Shown: positions 29,301 through 39,231 of the stretch, one piece after another
Layout of the letters: the number at the start of each line of letters is the position of its first letter
Numbering within the stretch: position 1 is the first letter of the stretch
Assembly: GCA_946122785.1 (NCBI GenBank)
Contig: CAMGYJ010000010.1
Location: forward strand, 48,505,134 to 48,569,133
Length of the DNA: 64,000 bases
Reading direction: 5' to 3'
DNA from: Linum tenue
Lineage: Eukaryota > Streptophyta > Magnoliopsida > Malpighiales > Linaceae
The notes under the pieces: generated by a model
Told to the model about the DNA's origin: nothing
The model's input: only the letters and a program-made list of their open reading frames with translations
Databases searched by the model: none
Program-made: the position numbers and the translations under genes

Positions 29301-30973
29301 AACTTTCACCTGCTCACAAAAAATTTCTTCTCAACATTTCAAGTCATCATGAACCTCAATCTTACCAAGAGGCTTCACAACATGAGATCTGGAACAGTGC
29401 AATGCAGCTTGAAATTCAAGCTTTACTCAAAAACCATACCTGGGATGTGGTCAGCTTACCTAAAGGGGTGAAACCTATCAGCAACAAATGGATCTACAAG
29501 GATAAATTCCTCTCTGATGGTTCTTTGGAGAGACACAAGGCAAGACTTGTTGCCAAAGGCAACACTCAACAAGAGGGCATTGATTATCAGGACACTTTTG
29601 CTCCTGTAATCAAAATGACCACTGTCAGAACCTTTCTTGCAATTGCTGCCATGAGAAATTGGCATGTTCACCAACTAGATGTGAACAATGCATTTCTCCA
29701 TGGAGATTTGCAAGAAGAGGTTTATATGACCCTACCAAAAGGGTATACTCCCCCTCCTGGTATTCCCAACCCAGTTTGCAAACTGAAAAAATCTTTATAT
29801 GGCTTAAAACAAGCATCTAGACAGTGGTTTTCCAAATTGACTGACAAATTGGGACAGGTTGGTTACACACAGAGTCAAGCAGACCATTCACTGTTTTTCA
29901 AAGTCACAGAGACTAGCTATACTTGCATTCTGATCTATGTGGATGATCTAGTTCTGGGGGGCAATGATATTGATGAGATTCAATCATTAAAAGAGATTCT
30001 GCACAAGGAATTCAGCATCAAAGACATGGGAGATTTGAAATTCTTCCTTGGCATTGAAGTGGCTCGAAGCAAATCTGGCATTCACATCAGTCAAAGGAAA
30101 TACACTCTGGAAATCTTAGAGGAAGCACATGTCCTGGATACAAAACCTGTGACTACACCTATGGACTACAAACTCCACCTCAGCAATGGACCAGATACAG
30201 CATTTGAAGACCCTGAACTCTACAGAACACTTGTAGGGAAGTTGATCTACCTCACTACATCACGCCCTGACATCAGTTTTGCCACACAGCAACTGAGTCA
30301 GTTCATGTCTTCACCAACAATTACCCACTACAAAGCTGTTCTTCGTGTTCTAAGGTACCTGAAGTCTGCACCTGCAACTGGTCTCTTCTTTCCCTCCACA
30401 GGCACATTTCAACTCAAGGCCTTTGCTGACTCCGATTGGGCAGCGTGTGTTGACACCAGAAGATCGACTACTGGTTTTTGCATCTATGTTGGTGACTCTT
30501 TAATCTCCTGGAAAAGTAAAAAGCAAAGAACAGTCTCCAGATCCTCATGTGAAGCAGAATACAGGGCCCTCGCCCAAACGGCTTGTGAAATACAGTGGCT
30601 GCAATACCTTTTGGCCGATTTCCAAGCCTCTTCTTCAGCTCCAGCAACTCTGTATTGCGACAACCAGAGCGCCATTCACATTGCCAAAAACCCCACCTTC
30701 CACGAAAGAACCAAACACATCGAACTGGACTGCCACTTTGTTCGAGAGAAGACACAATCAGGGACTCTGAAACTTCTTCATATCTCCTCAGCTCACCAAT
30801 TGGCCGATTTGTTCACAAAACCCCTGTCTCCCGCTCCATTTCAGACACTGCTCTCCAAGCTTGGTGTGCGCAATCTTTGCCCACCAGCTTGCGGGGGGGT
30901 AACAGAAGGAAAATTCATTTCCAACGGTCAGATTTCTCTACGACAACGTTTCGACACGAGACAAGGAGCTTAA
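26393..30973 (+). CDS. copia Gag-Pol polyprotein, intact
   Basis: 1,526 residues in one frame. Gag (TNYNDWSRAMLNALAAKNK), two CCHC zinc knuckles (CTFCRREGHTEDIC and CNHCKRRGHSEDKC), protease DTGASDHI, GAG-pre-integrase (WHFRLGHVSHS, CDVCHFAKQ), integrase core with VDIWGP, IRSDQGKEF and TPQQNSKVERKH (D-D-E residues present), reverse transcriptase with LDVNNAFLHGDL and the YVDDLVLGG active site, and RNase H with DSDWAAC, SSCEAEYRALA and YCDNQSAIHIAKNP. The RT to RNase H connection (QLSQFMSSP..H) missing from the element at 3716 is present here. It reads about 24 codons into the 3' LTR before its stop. No defects seen. Confidence 0.94.
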   Translation: MADNQAAQQQQAEQQNAPAPIPLDPLSDPFFLHGSEQPGSLLVAETLTATNYNDWSRAMLNALAAKNKVGFINGTIPQPEATDPRHGAWIRNNVMVLSWIQQASSSEIRKTILSSKTAAEAWSSLQTRYGSGDLIRIAELEEALSTLHQGNRTITEYYGYVITLRDELENYQPLLPCTCTPTSHLDCAAMTRVLQYHETSYVIKFLRGLNDNYATVRAQVLFGEELPTINRVFQRMLQHERQIYGTQTGKMVASTQTESTALGFQGGNRRTSTNSKPPYCTFCRREGHTEDICFQKHGWPPGMSRPQASTSGTVIICNHCKRRGHSEDKCFQKHGYPANFVPRSSSTAPPKPRATAALLSTPSSNDEVKLTRSDYDKLMSLMSSTKTQPSFSAAAYVTTPGTTSSPNPPAPILNAFSTNPPKWIVDTGASDHIVCSLAYLHDPQPLHNIFITLPTGEQIQATHSGTAICSDDLHLHDALFVPNFTFNLISVSKLTSKNSLCLTFHSTTCLIQDLKQTKVIGSAKLCNGLYYLEASLFPKLISAASTSTFDLWHFRLGHVSHSKIPILNQFCTSIATLRDQPCDVCHFAKQKRLPFPTSQSVTSFPFELLHVDIWGPNSVPTYDGYKYFLTVVDDYTRMTWIILLQLKSEARPKLIAFCNQMERQFQSKIKIIRSDQGKEFQMEDFFHKTGIVHEMSCVQTPQQNSKVERKHQHILAVARALQFQASLPPAFWGDCVKHSVYLINRVPTPILSNQTPFQKLHNKQPDLTDLKVFGCLCYASTLASHRTKFQPRARKAIFIGYAPGIKGYKLYDITSHEVFLSRDVIFYESYFPYKNSSPDHDSSPHPDFLFPIPNPNNNIIHDPSPSFPQSPPSPPPAADSPAATPHPDNTPSPPTSPLPSPPTSPFVPSPPPSPPIQPVRRSDRESKPPPHLVKNYHCYLSQGPSRTSHSSLQQNQDSRYSFPSFLSYDKLSPAHKKFLLNISSHHEPQSYQEASQHEIWNSAMQLEIQALLKNHTWDVVSLPKGVKPISNKWIYKDKFLSDGSLERHKARLVAKGNTQQEGIDYQDTFAPVIKMTTVRTFLAIAAMRNWHVHQLDVNNAFLHGDLQEEVYMTLPKGYTPPPGIPNPVCKLKKSLYGLKQASRQWFSKLTDKLGQVGYTQSQADHSLFFKVTETSYTCILIYVDDLVLGGNDIDEIQSLKEILHKEFSIKDMGDLKFFLGIEVARSKSGIHISQRKYTLEILEEAHVLDTKPVTTPMDYKLHLSNGPDTAFEDPELYRTLVGKLIYLTTSRPDISFATQQLSQFMSSPTITHYKAVLRVLRYLKSAPATGLFFPSTGTFQLKAFADSDWAACVDTRRSTTGFCIYVGDSLISWKSKKQRTVSRSSCEAEYRALAQTACEIQWLQYLLADFQASSSAPATLYCDNQSAIHIAKNPTFHERTKHIELDCHFVREKTQSGTLKLLHISSAHQLADLFTKPLSPAPFQTLLSKLGVRNLCPPACGGVTEGKFISNGQISLRQRFDTRQGA

Positions 30974-31218
30974 GTGGAACGCCGCCGTTTCTGTGCTGCT
31001 GAAGGAGAACCCATCACCTCGGAACGTCACCGTTTCTTCTTTCCCTTTCAGTCATTGTTTACTTTTGCCACAAGGCTGTCTTGTTTCCTTTCCAAGCTTC
31101 AAAACAAACAGCAAACTTTGCTTGTCTTCTTCCTGTAATGCTCTGCCTATAAAGGCCAGAGATTGTAATGAAATGCTCAAGTTTTTAGGGTTCAATATCT
31201 GGTACCACTTCGTTGTTA
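30900..31218 (+). repeat. 3' LTR of copia element at 26024-31218
   Basis: 319 bp, followed by the TAGCT duplication and then the displaced 3' flank of array gene 6 (AATAAA at 31333-31338). Confidence 0.93.
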
Positions 31219-32280
31219 TAGCTAGCTAGGTTTGTTGGATTTGCATGGTTTCTGCTTTTGTTTACTACGTTACGTACGTCGATCGAGTAGAGTACTCAAT
31301 GTATGTGTTCAAGGTTGTGTACCTGCTCGATGAATAAAGGGGTTTTCCTTGCTCGATGAAACACCCATACCATCATAAGCTTTTGTTTATGCCCAACTTT
31401 CGCTATCTTAATTATTGGCTGCATAACCCTTGATCATGCACTCTTACATGACCAAATCTGAGCCCTTAATTTTGAGTGGAACCAGAAGGATCCAGATATA
31501 ACGAGTGAGGATTTTTTATTTTTCCTGGGTTTCTTAATCGACTCTTACCTCTTCTGGAGTTCAAAATTTTATACAAAGATGGAAAAAGTTCATTGTGATT
31601 CTGCAAATGAAATTCATTTTCAACATATTGCGATCGACAAACAAAATTTCATACCCCTCGTTACCACCTTCGTTTTTAACACAAATTTTGGGCGGGGGGG
31701 GGGGGGGGGGGGGGGGGGGGGAATTTGTACAGATGGAACGTGTTCTTCGTTATTTATTTAATCTACAAACATATGTACAGATGGAAGTTTGTTGTGATCC
31801 TGCAAATGGGATTCATTTTCAACATATTGCGATCGACAAACAAAATTTCATACCATTCGTTACCACCTTCGTTTTTAACACGAATTTTGGGGGGAAAAAT
31901 TGCACAGATGGAACGTGTTCATCGTTATTTATTCAATCTACAAATTTATGGAGAAAAAATACAGCACCAAAATGTATCACCCTGATATAGGAATGGTAAC
32001 TGATGTCTGATGATACACGATGATTAATGTGGTAAATTACCGTTCGTATATTCCTGATATTAAAGCCTGAGAGCTTGGCCAGCTATCGTACGTATAAGTA
32101 CCTGTTGTCGCCGGCTAGCAAAATGGGAAATATTGGTCGCCAATCCGTTTTACCCCTTCCAGTCCCAGTCATAATTAAGAACCATATTCTTGCTTAAAGA
32201 TAGCCCCGCCAGACTGGACAAAAATTGTTGTAGTACTAGTTCAGTCTTCAGTGTTTACCTCAACTGTTGCATCATTGGCT
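31219..32280. other. Gene-free block between array genes 6 and 7
   Basis: Colinear with 8791-10135 and 36355-37701 but without the CCGGT-rich insertion (empty site about 32205-32215). It contains an extra local duplication: about 31576-31780 and 31783-31990 are diverged copies of one stretch, and the first copy holds the G28 tract. No gene. Confidence 0.65.
31694..31721 (+). repeat. G28 homopolymer
   Basis: 28 consecutive G. The equivalent place has 9 G at about 9272, 6 G at about 31888 and 6 G at about 36822, so it is an expanded mononucleotide run. It could form a G-quadruplex. Its exact length may be affected by sequencing. Confidence 0.85.
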
Positions 32281-32340
32281 GAACCGCCTTCTTTGTATTC
32301 ATCTGCACGCCCCGTTCCCGAGCAGAATGATTCCTTCATC
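32281..32340 (+). promoter_or_regulatory. Truncated upstream module fused to array gene 7
   Basis: GAACCGCC at 32281-32288, TTCATCTGCA and AGCAGAATGATTCCTTCA. At this point the sequence jumps into the signal-peptide codons. The rest of the promoter, including the TATA box and the 5' leader (about 225 bp at 37755-37982 in the sister gene), is missing. Confidence 0.75.
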
Positions 32341-32767
32341 AGAAGCAGTAACGGTTACTACTACCGTTCTGCTAGCAATAATTTGCACCATGTTTTGTTC
32401 CCTGCCGGTGGTGAGCTGCTTCAGTGCTGAGCCATGCGATGGAGGTGACAGCACAGGGAGGTGCAGCCTGGATCCGCTCCCCGCGCCGTCAGCTGACCGT
32501 CAACGTTTCATATTCGACGGCTTTTCGGCAGTTGTATTTCATGCCGGCAACATCACGGGTTGCTACAAGAGGGGTTTTGTGTCCGCAGATGGTAGTCAGG
32601 TCGCAGCGGCAGCCTATTTTAGTTGCGACGACTGCCGTGACTGTTTCGGACGAGGCTTCGCCCGCCTAGAACAAGGGTGTCAAGGCCGAGCTGGAGGAAC
32701 TGTCTTGTTAGAGAAATGCTGTGTGAGGTATGAGACAGCTTATTACGACTTCTGCGCATTGGGCTAG
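32327..32767 (+). CDS. DUF26-like array gene 7, promoter-coding fusion with new start
   Basis: 146 residues if read from ATG 32327. That ATG lies in the promoter module: AGCAGACTGATTCC of the paralogs is AGCAGAATGATTCC here, one C to A change. It is in frame with SEAVTVTTTVLLAIICTMFCSLPVVSC, so a signal peptide is still predicted (MIPS..). The frame is open back to an ATG at 32267. The normal start MAKRM and the TATA box are deleted. A 15-bp deletion at a GACGAC repeat removes APSDD, changing the core to C-X2-C-X2-C (SCDDCRDC). The sequon GNITGC and the end KCCVRYETAYYDFC are kept. Probably a pseudogene, but the frame is open. AATAAA at 32938-32943. Confidence 0.68.
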   Translation: MIPSSEAVTVTTTVLLAIICTMFCSLPVVSCFSAEPCDGGDSTGRCSLDPLPAPSADRQRFIFDGFSAVVFHAGNITGCYKRGFVSADGSQVAAAAYFSCDDCRDCFGRGFARLEQGCQGRAGGTVLLEKCCVRYETAYYDFCALG

Positions 32768-34217
32768 TCGTTAATTAGATACGGTGATGGTGGGGCTCCA
32801 ACATCGATTCTATAGACTATGGTTATGGTGATGGGAATTCAGTCGCATACGCGTAGCTGCGTGCTTTTGTACTATACTCCCGCGAGTAGAGTACTCAATG
32901 TTTTGAAGGTTGTGTACAATAACGTACTTACTCGATGAATAAAAGGGTTTTTTTTTAAACTTCTTTTCGTTACAACTGTAGTATAAATTGACTGTCAATT
33001 TATTTCTCAGTCTATTAGTGAACTATCTTTTCAGGGATGGTAAAAGATGTTACACTAGAAATATTCTTCACTACTAGAAAAATTAAACATACTAGAACTA
33101 ATGCTTGCTGCATATTTAAAATTGTAGTTGAATCAACCCTACCATATCGGTCGATCCGATCGAAAATATAGGATACAAGACCATAAATGGTAGGTGATTT
33201 TAACGGTACAAAACAGTTGAACCACAATTTTAGAACAAAATATTTTACAACTAACTTTGTTCACAGACATTGAGTTGAATATTAAAAAGTTCATACATGA
33301 TTACTACAATTTTGACTTTTCTTAATGAACAGTGGAAAGTGCTTATGCTTTTAATTATATAATAATAATAATAATATTGACTTTTCTTCAACTACGGATC
33401 TTTCAAATAGTTAGACTCAAATACCCATTATGTTATCACTATTTTTATCACAAAATGTTTTCCATTCGTTTTATCGTGAAAAGTAAAATTTTGCGCATAT
33501 TTTTCTCAAATAACATGTAAGATTGTGTAGCGAGTATGGGGTATTGAGGTACCCGCCCCCCGCGCCCCCATTTCCATCACTAGCTGCGTATGAGTACGTG
33601 TTGTGGCGGATCGATCCGTATGCTTATATATTATTTGAAGAATTTCTTTTTAATGGTAAAAAAATTAGTTGAATACAATTAGTAGAATTAGTTGAAAGAT
33701 AAAAGCCTCGTATTCATAGGCTGAAAGATGAGTCAATATATGTCAAAATAGGATAAATAAAAACATATGTTAAGACAAATCGAGTTATATAACAAATCAG
33801 AAACAAGGCATACGTACAGGCAGGGTGAAAGTAGTAATAACCGGCCATGTCCTGTCCCGCACTCTACGAATCACGGGTATTACCCGCCCCCAACTCGCGA
33901 TTTGAATCGGATAATATCGGAAATGACGTGTTGAAATTGTCATCACTAGCGCGGCCTTCACCTATGGAACGAGGGTAAGTAGAGTAATATGGCTAAAGTT
34001 CTGAGGGGACATAACCCATCAGAACTTAGCAATATGACCCATTTTCGATTCCTTCAAAGCTCAGAGCCTGGCCAGCTACGTAAGTCCATGTTGTTTGGTT
34101 TCCAAAAATCAAATATCGATCGGTTACCCAATCAGTTCACTGTCCCATGCATATGGACGGTTATACTGATATGGAACTCAAAGAACGTACACGGCTGGCT
34201 ATCTATCATCATTGTCT
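32768..34217. other. Gene-free block after array gene 7
   Basis: Colinear with 38431-40038. It contains AT-rich DNA, an (ATA)n run at about 33358 and remnants related to the MITE at 61332 (GATCTTTCAAATAGTTAGACTCA, CCCATTTCCATCACTAG near 33585). No gene. Confidence 0.6.
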
Positions 34218-34405
34218 GAACCGCCTATATATATATATATAGCTTTGCATTCATCTGCACGCCCGGTTCCTCGGTAGACTGATTCCTTCACTCTCCCTTC
34301 GTGAACAAAACAACGCGAGCCAATCCAACTTGCCTGTGCGGGCCAAGCTCTGTATAGGCTCTCGTGATTCTCGACCTTGCAATGAAAGTTAATATATATA
34401 AAGGT
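34218..34405 (+). promoter_or_regulatory. Orphan upstream module without a gene
   Basis: GAACCGCC at 34218-34225, then a (TA)n run, TTCATCTGCA, TTCCTCGGTAGACTGATTC, CACTCTCC and AATATATATAAAGG. It is almost the same as 40039-40200. Where the leader and coding sequence should follow, sequence changes at about 34405 to unrelated AT-rich DNA. Confidence 0.72.
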
Positions 34406-35709
34406 GCAGTTAGGTTACTGTTACCTAACAATTTATATTTTGATACCCCAATATAATTAAATCACAATTTAGTCACTATAATGTAAATTTTATATTTTGA
34501 TACCCCAAATTTAATTTTAATATAAAATTATTGAACAATTATGTTTTGGTATCTAAATTTTATGAGATTTTCGTACCTACAATTTTTTAAATTTGCATAT
34601 TGGTCCAATGTTTAGATTCCACTCGAATCCATGAATTTAATCCACCAATCCTTTTGAACCAATCCATGAATCCAATCCACCACAACATAAAAATATAAAT
34701 TTAGTTTGTACAATACAAGATGTTGTATCACTCAACTGTAAGAGAAGATTCGACAATTTTATATTTGCTCATTACGTTCAACCTGCGAACACATTCAACC
34801 TGCGAACTAAAACAAGTCATACAAGTCAACAATCTTGTATTCACCTCATCAAAGCGGTAGTTTAGCTTTTGCAGTTGCATATCATGAATCGCCTACAACA
34901 ATTCAATTAACCTGATAATGATGCAAGATTCATCACTATAAGAAGTGTGGAGAATTGAGAATTTAATTTTCAGGGTTTGGATGAAATTTTTGGAAATTTG
35001 GGTTTCATCCAACTTTGTTTTAGATTAGAATTATAAGTACTTTTTTTTAAACATAACAACAATCGGTTTGTAGTGTAATGGATAACTGTTTCTTTAATAA
35101 TTATCGTGCTGTGAGTTTGAACCACAAAGACTATCACCTATTGAATTTTCTTTTCCTCCAAATTCAAAATACTACTTGGAGATCTTCAAATTTTAGGAAT
35201 GTCCCATGACACTCCTAAAAGACCAATAATTCGTTTCTACCCCAAACTCAAACTAAGTACCAGGAGTCGTCGTTAAAATTTTCCCTAAATTTTAAAAGTG
35301 TCCTGGACTATAGACTTGGCCAAATTTTCTTTACTAAGCCTCTGCCACCAACACCAATCTCAATGTCCACAATCTGTGTCCATCATATGATAGAAAAATA
35401 TCAAAATGATTCTTGCCTAAATGATTCTTGCCTATTTAAACTAAGAGACGAACCTTGTCATGTAGTAGCCAAAATGATTCTTGCCTATTTAAACTAAGAG
35501 ACGAACAACATGAAATCAAATTAAACTCAGAGTAAACGAGATGAAACCAACTCTATCCATATTTAAACTAAGAGACGAATAAGGAAAAAAAAAAAAATCA
35601 AACTAGTAGATAGATTGAAACCAAAATTTAAGTCTAGGGTTCTCAGCCAACTTTTTGGTGTTATTGTCAATATGGTAATGATTCATCATCTATATATGCA
35701 TCATTGTCT
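34406..35709. other. Gene-free stretch: AT-rich insert, then upstream block of the third unit
   Basis: 34406-34825 is AT-rich with the repeated motif TTATATTTTGATACCCC and no match to the other units. From about 34831 the array upstream block starts again (tRNA-like boxes 35072-35123, decayed copia tail about 35325-35395), with a small internal duplication of ATGATTCTTGCCTATTTAAA near 35406-35490. No gene. Confidence 0.6.
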
Positions 35710-35880
35710 GAACCGCCTTCTCTATCTTCATCTGCATGCCAGTTTCCTCGGCAGACCGATTCTTCCACTCTCTTTTCGTTCTGTCGTAATCGTCGAACAA
35801 AATAAATCGAACCCAACAATTGCCTCTGCAGGCCAAGCTCTGTACATATAGGCCCCCTCGTGTTACTATATATACAACAA
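35710..35880 (+). promoter_or_regulatory. Conserved upstream module of array gene 8
   Basis: GAACCGCC at 35710-35717, TTCATCTGCATGCC, TTCCTCGGCAGACCGATTC, ACTATATATAC at about 35866. Core to ATG 197 bp, as for gene 1 (196) and gene 6 (201). Confidence 0.7.
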
Positions 35881-35906
35881 GCACATCGTAAATACGTTAT
35901 GTTCAA

Positions 35907-36338
35907 ATGGCGAGGATGTTAGTCGCAGCGATGATGGTAATAACCCTGCTAGCGATTTGCACCATGTGCTGCATGGTAAGCTGCTTCAATGCAACGTTGT
36001 GCGCAGGAAGTGACGAGAAAGGGAGGTGCAGCGCATATCCTTTGCCGGCGGGTAACTTTCAGCTGGAAGACATCTTCGATGGTTTTTGGAGCAAACAATT
36101 CCACGGAGGCAAAAGAGTCGGTTGCTACACGAGAGACTACGTTGATGAGGATCATAACCTGTACACGGTGTACGCCTCTTTTACCTGCGACGTCACGCCC
36201 GGTATAGTGTGCCGTCTGTGTTTCAATTCTGGCATCACCCGCATGGAACAAGGGTGCCGTGGCCGAGCCGGAGGGAGCGTCTTGTTTGAGAACTACTGTT
36301 GTTTTAGGTACGAGACAGCTTACAACATCTGCACCTAG
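35907..36338 (+). CDS. Secreted cysteine-rich protein, divergent DUF26/Gnk2-like (array gene 8)
   Basis: 143 residues, nearly the same as array gene 1 (differences R101V and D107N). Signal peptide residues 1-25; Cys pattern as in gene 1; C-X7-C-X2-C reads CDVTPGIVCRLC. The same overlapping uORF (ATGTTCAAATGG) precedes the start. This copy is the only one of its subtype with both an intact signal peptide and an uninterrupted 3' end: (CTAG)n directly after the stop, then GAGTAGAGTACTC and AATAAA at 36453-36458. It is therefore the best candidate for the expressed member of the subtype. Confidence 0.84.
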   Translation: MARMLVAAMMVITLLAICTMCCMVSCFNATLCAGSDEKGRCSAYPLPAGNFQLEDIFDGFWSKQFHGGKRVGCYTRDYVDEDHNLYTVYASFTCDVTPGIVCRLCFNSGITRMEQGCRGRAGGSVLFENYCCFRYETAYNICT

Positions 36339-37701
36339 CTAGCTAGCTAGCTAGGTTTGTTGGATTTGCATGGTTTCTGCTTTTGTTTACTACGTACGTA
36401 CGCCGATCGAGTAGAGTACTCAATGTGTTCAAGGTTGTGTACCTGCTCGATGAATAAAGGGGGGTTTCTTTGCTCGATGAAACACCCATACCATCATTAC
36501 GCTTTTGTTATGCCGAACTTTCGCTATCTTATTGGCTGCATAACCCTTGATCATGCACTCTTACATGACCAAATCTGAGCTATTAATTTTGAGTGGAACC
36601 AGAAGGATCCAGATATAACGAGTGAGAATTAAGGATTTTTTTTTTATTTTTCCTGGTTTTCCTAATCGACTCTTACCTCTTCTGGAGTTCAAAATTTTAT
36701 ACAAATTAGATGGAACGAGTTTGTTGTGATCCTGCAAATGGGATTCATTTTCAACATATTGCGATTGACAAACAAAATTTCATACCATTCGTTACCGCCT
36801 TCGTTTTTAACACGAATTTTGGGGGGAAAAAATTGCACAGATGGAACGTGTTCATCGTTATTTATTCAATCTACAAATTTATGGAGAAAAAATACAGCAC
36901 CAAAATGTATCACCCTGATATAGGAATGGTAACTGATGTCTGATGATCATACACACGATGATTAATGTGGTAAATTACAGTTCGTATATTCCTGATATTA
37001 AAGCTTAAGAGCCTGCAGGCCAGCTATAGTACGTATAAGTACCTGTTGTCGCCGGCTAGCAAAATGGGACATATTGGTCGACAATCCGTTTACCCCTTCC
37101 AGTCCCGGTCATAAGAACCATATTCATGCTTAAAGATAGCCCGGCCAGTAGGGGTGGTTATACGGTCCGGTCCGGTTAAATTTGCCCAAATTGATTCGGT
37201 CCAGTCCGGTCTTTTCGAAAATATAAGGACCAAATATTGGATTGGATACAGTCCGGTTTTGATCCGGTCTGGTCTTGACCCGGTCCGGTCCCAATTCGGT
37301 CTTGATTTTATATTGAGTTTGTGGAAATTTGAGTGGCCTAAGGCCTAAAAGGGTGAGGAGTTTGTTAAGTTTTGTACTAACTGCAAAGGTTTGTGACCGT
37401 TTATGCTAATTACCCTTAAGTTTTGGGTGTTGAGCTCTTTTATCCGGTCTTTATCCAGTTTTTTATTCGGTCCCGAACGGTTTTTTACCTCAAATCTAAG
37501 CACAAAAATTGGATTGGATTGTTTACTATCCGGTCCCGGTCCAGTCTCGATCCGGGTTATACGGTCCGGTTTCGGGTAAAACCAAAAAACCCGGACCAAA
37601 TAGCCAGCCCTACCGGCCGCCAGACTGGACAAAAATTGTTGTAGTACTAGTTCAGTCTTCAGTGTTTACACCACCTCAACTGTTGCATCATTATATTGGC
37701 T
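36339..37701. other. Gene-free block between array genes 8 and 9
   Basis: 3' flank of gene 8, then sequence colinear with 8791-10135, including the CCGGT-rich insertion. No gene. Confidence 0.65.
37148..37613. mobile_element. Non-autonomous CCGGT-rich insertion, second copy
   Basis: 466 bp, same site and same ends (GTAGGGGTGG ... CAGCCCTAC) as 9601-10050, so it was inserted before these two blocks separated. It has an extra GGTCTTGACCCGGTCC unit relative to the left copy. Confidence 0.7.
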
Positions 37702-37878
37702 GAACCGCCTTCTTTGTATTCATCTGCACGCCCCGTTCCTGAGCAGACTGATTCCTTCACTCTCTTCTCGATTATGTCTTCATCGTCGAACAAAACAATG
37801 CGAATCCAACTGCCTGGTGCGTGCCAAACTCTGTTAGCCTCTCTCGTGATTCTCGAGCTGCCGAAGTCGAGTATATAA
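37702..37878 (+). promoter_or_regulatory. Conserved upstream module and TATA of array gene 9
   Basis: GAACCGCC at 37702-37709, TTCATCTGCACGCC, TTCCTGAGCAGACTGATTC, CACTCTC; TATATAA at 37872-37878, 88 bp before the ATG. Confidence 0.7.
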
Positions 37879-37965
37879 GGCGATCCATCCATCAAACATG
37901 CACCTCCACCCCAACAAAAAAAGAAGAGCAAAAGTGATCAGGAGTGGGGGAGTAGTGAAGAATTA

Positions 37966-38430
37966 ATGGCGAAGAGGATGTCAGCAGAAGCAGTAACCAC
38001 GGTTACTACTACCCTTGTGCTAGCAATAATTTGCACCATGGTTTGTTCCCTGCCGGCGGTGAGCTGCTTCAATGATCAGCCATGCCATGGAAGTGACAGC
38101 ACAGGGAGGTGCAGCCTGGATCCGCTCCCTGCGCCGTCAGCTGACCGTCAAGGTTCCATATTCCATGGCTTTTCGGGAAATGTATTTCAAGCCGGCAACA
38201 TCACGGGTTGCTACAAGAAGGATTTTGCGTACGCAGATGGTAGTCAGGTCACAGCGGCAGCCTATTTTAGTTGCGACGACGCGCCTAGCGACGACTGCCG
38301 TGACTGTTTTGGACGAGGCTTCGCCCGCCTGGAACAAGGGTGTCAAGGCCGAGCTGGAGGAACTGTCTTGTTAGAGAAATGCTGTGTGAGGTATGAGTCA
38401 GCTTATTACGACTTCTGCGCACCTAGCTAG
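37966..38430 (+). CDS. Secreted cysteine-rich protein, divergent DUF26/Gnk2-like (array gene 9)
   Basis: 154 residues, the longest subtype. N-terminus MAKRMSAEAVTTV then a hydrophobic signal core ending near AVSC. Mature features in order: CFNDQPC, GRC, sequon and Cys GNITGC, C-X7-C-X2-C (CDDAPSDDCRDC), GCQGRAGG, KCCVRYESAYYDFC. Intact sister of the broken genes at 10407 and 32327, which makes it the reference for their defects. Likely secreted to the cell wall space; an antifungal or carbohydrate-binding role is possible by family but unproven. The stop is followed by CTAG, then AATAAA at 38712-38717. Confidence 0.84.
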   Translation: MAKRMSAEAVTTVTTTLVLAIICTMVCSLPAVSCFNDQPCHGSDSTGRCSLDPLPAPSADRQGSIFHGFSGNVFQAGNITGCYKKDFAYADGSQVTAAAYFSCDDAPSDDCRDCFGRGFARLEQGCQGRAGGTVLLEKCCVRYESAYYDFCAPS

Positions 38431-39197
38431 TCGCTAATTAGATACGATGATGGTGGGTTCGAACATCGATCCTATAGACTTGATGAAATAATCCGCCAAT
38501 TCACGTGCTACCCTACAATTATGAGCATCCATCAACCAACTATCCTACAATAATTAAATTAAAATAATTGAACATCGATTCTATAGACTATGGTTATATG
38601 GTGATGGGAATTCAGTCGCATACGCGTTGCTGCGTGCTTTTTGTACTATACTCCCGCGAGTAGAGTACTCAATGTGTTGAAGGTTATGTACAGTAACGTA
38701 CTTACTCGATGAATAAAAGGGTTTTTGTTTTTCTTCTTTTCGTTACTGTAGTATAAAATGACTGCCAAGATCCGACGGTCTCGTGTTGATACAATTTTGG
38801 AAAGTTAAATAATGACCGGGAAATACTGGAGACAAGCATGGCTGCATTTTGAAGAAGGGGTTTGCATCTGATCATGAGTGATGAGAGATTTTGGTCCACC
38901 AACAAAATTAAACATACTAGAATTAATGCTGCTGCCAGCCTGCCATATTTAAAATTGTAGTTGAATCAACCCTATCATATCGGTCGATCCGATCGGAAAT
39001 ATTGGATACAAGACCATATATAAATGATAGGTGATTTTAACGGCACAAAACAATTGAACCACAATTTTAGTACAAAATATTTTATCATTAACTTTGTTCA
39101 CGGACATTGAGTTGAGTTGAATATTAAAAAGTTTATACATGATGACTACAATTTTGACTAACCTTAATGAACAGTGAAAAGTGCTTATGTTTTTAAT

Positions 39198-39231
<34 letters not shown>

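Larger units (their letters stand above)
26024..31218 (+). mobile_element. Complete, apparently autonomous Ty1/copia element
   Basis: 5,195 bp. LTRs of 319 bp at 26024-26342 and 30900-31218 differ at one position that I can see (CAGTCGTTG against CAGTCATTG). Ends TAACA/TGTTA. Target duplication TAGCT at 26019-26023 and 31219-31223, again inside the CTAG tract after an array gene. Primer site TGGTATCAGAGC at 26343, polypurine GCGGGGGGG before the right LTR. The single frame is unbroken, so the element could be active. Confidence 0.96.
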
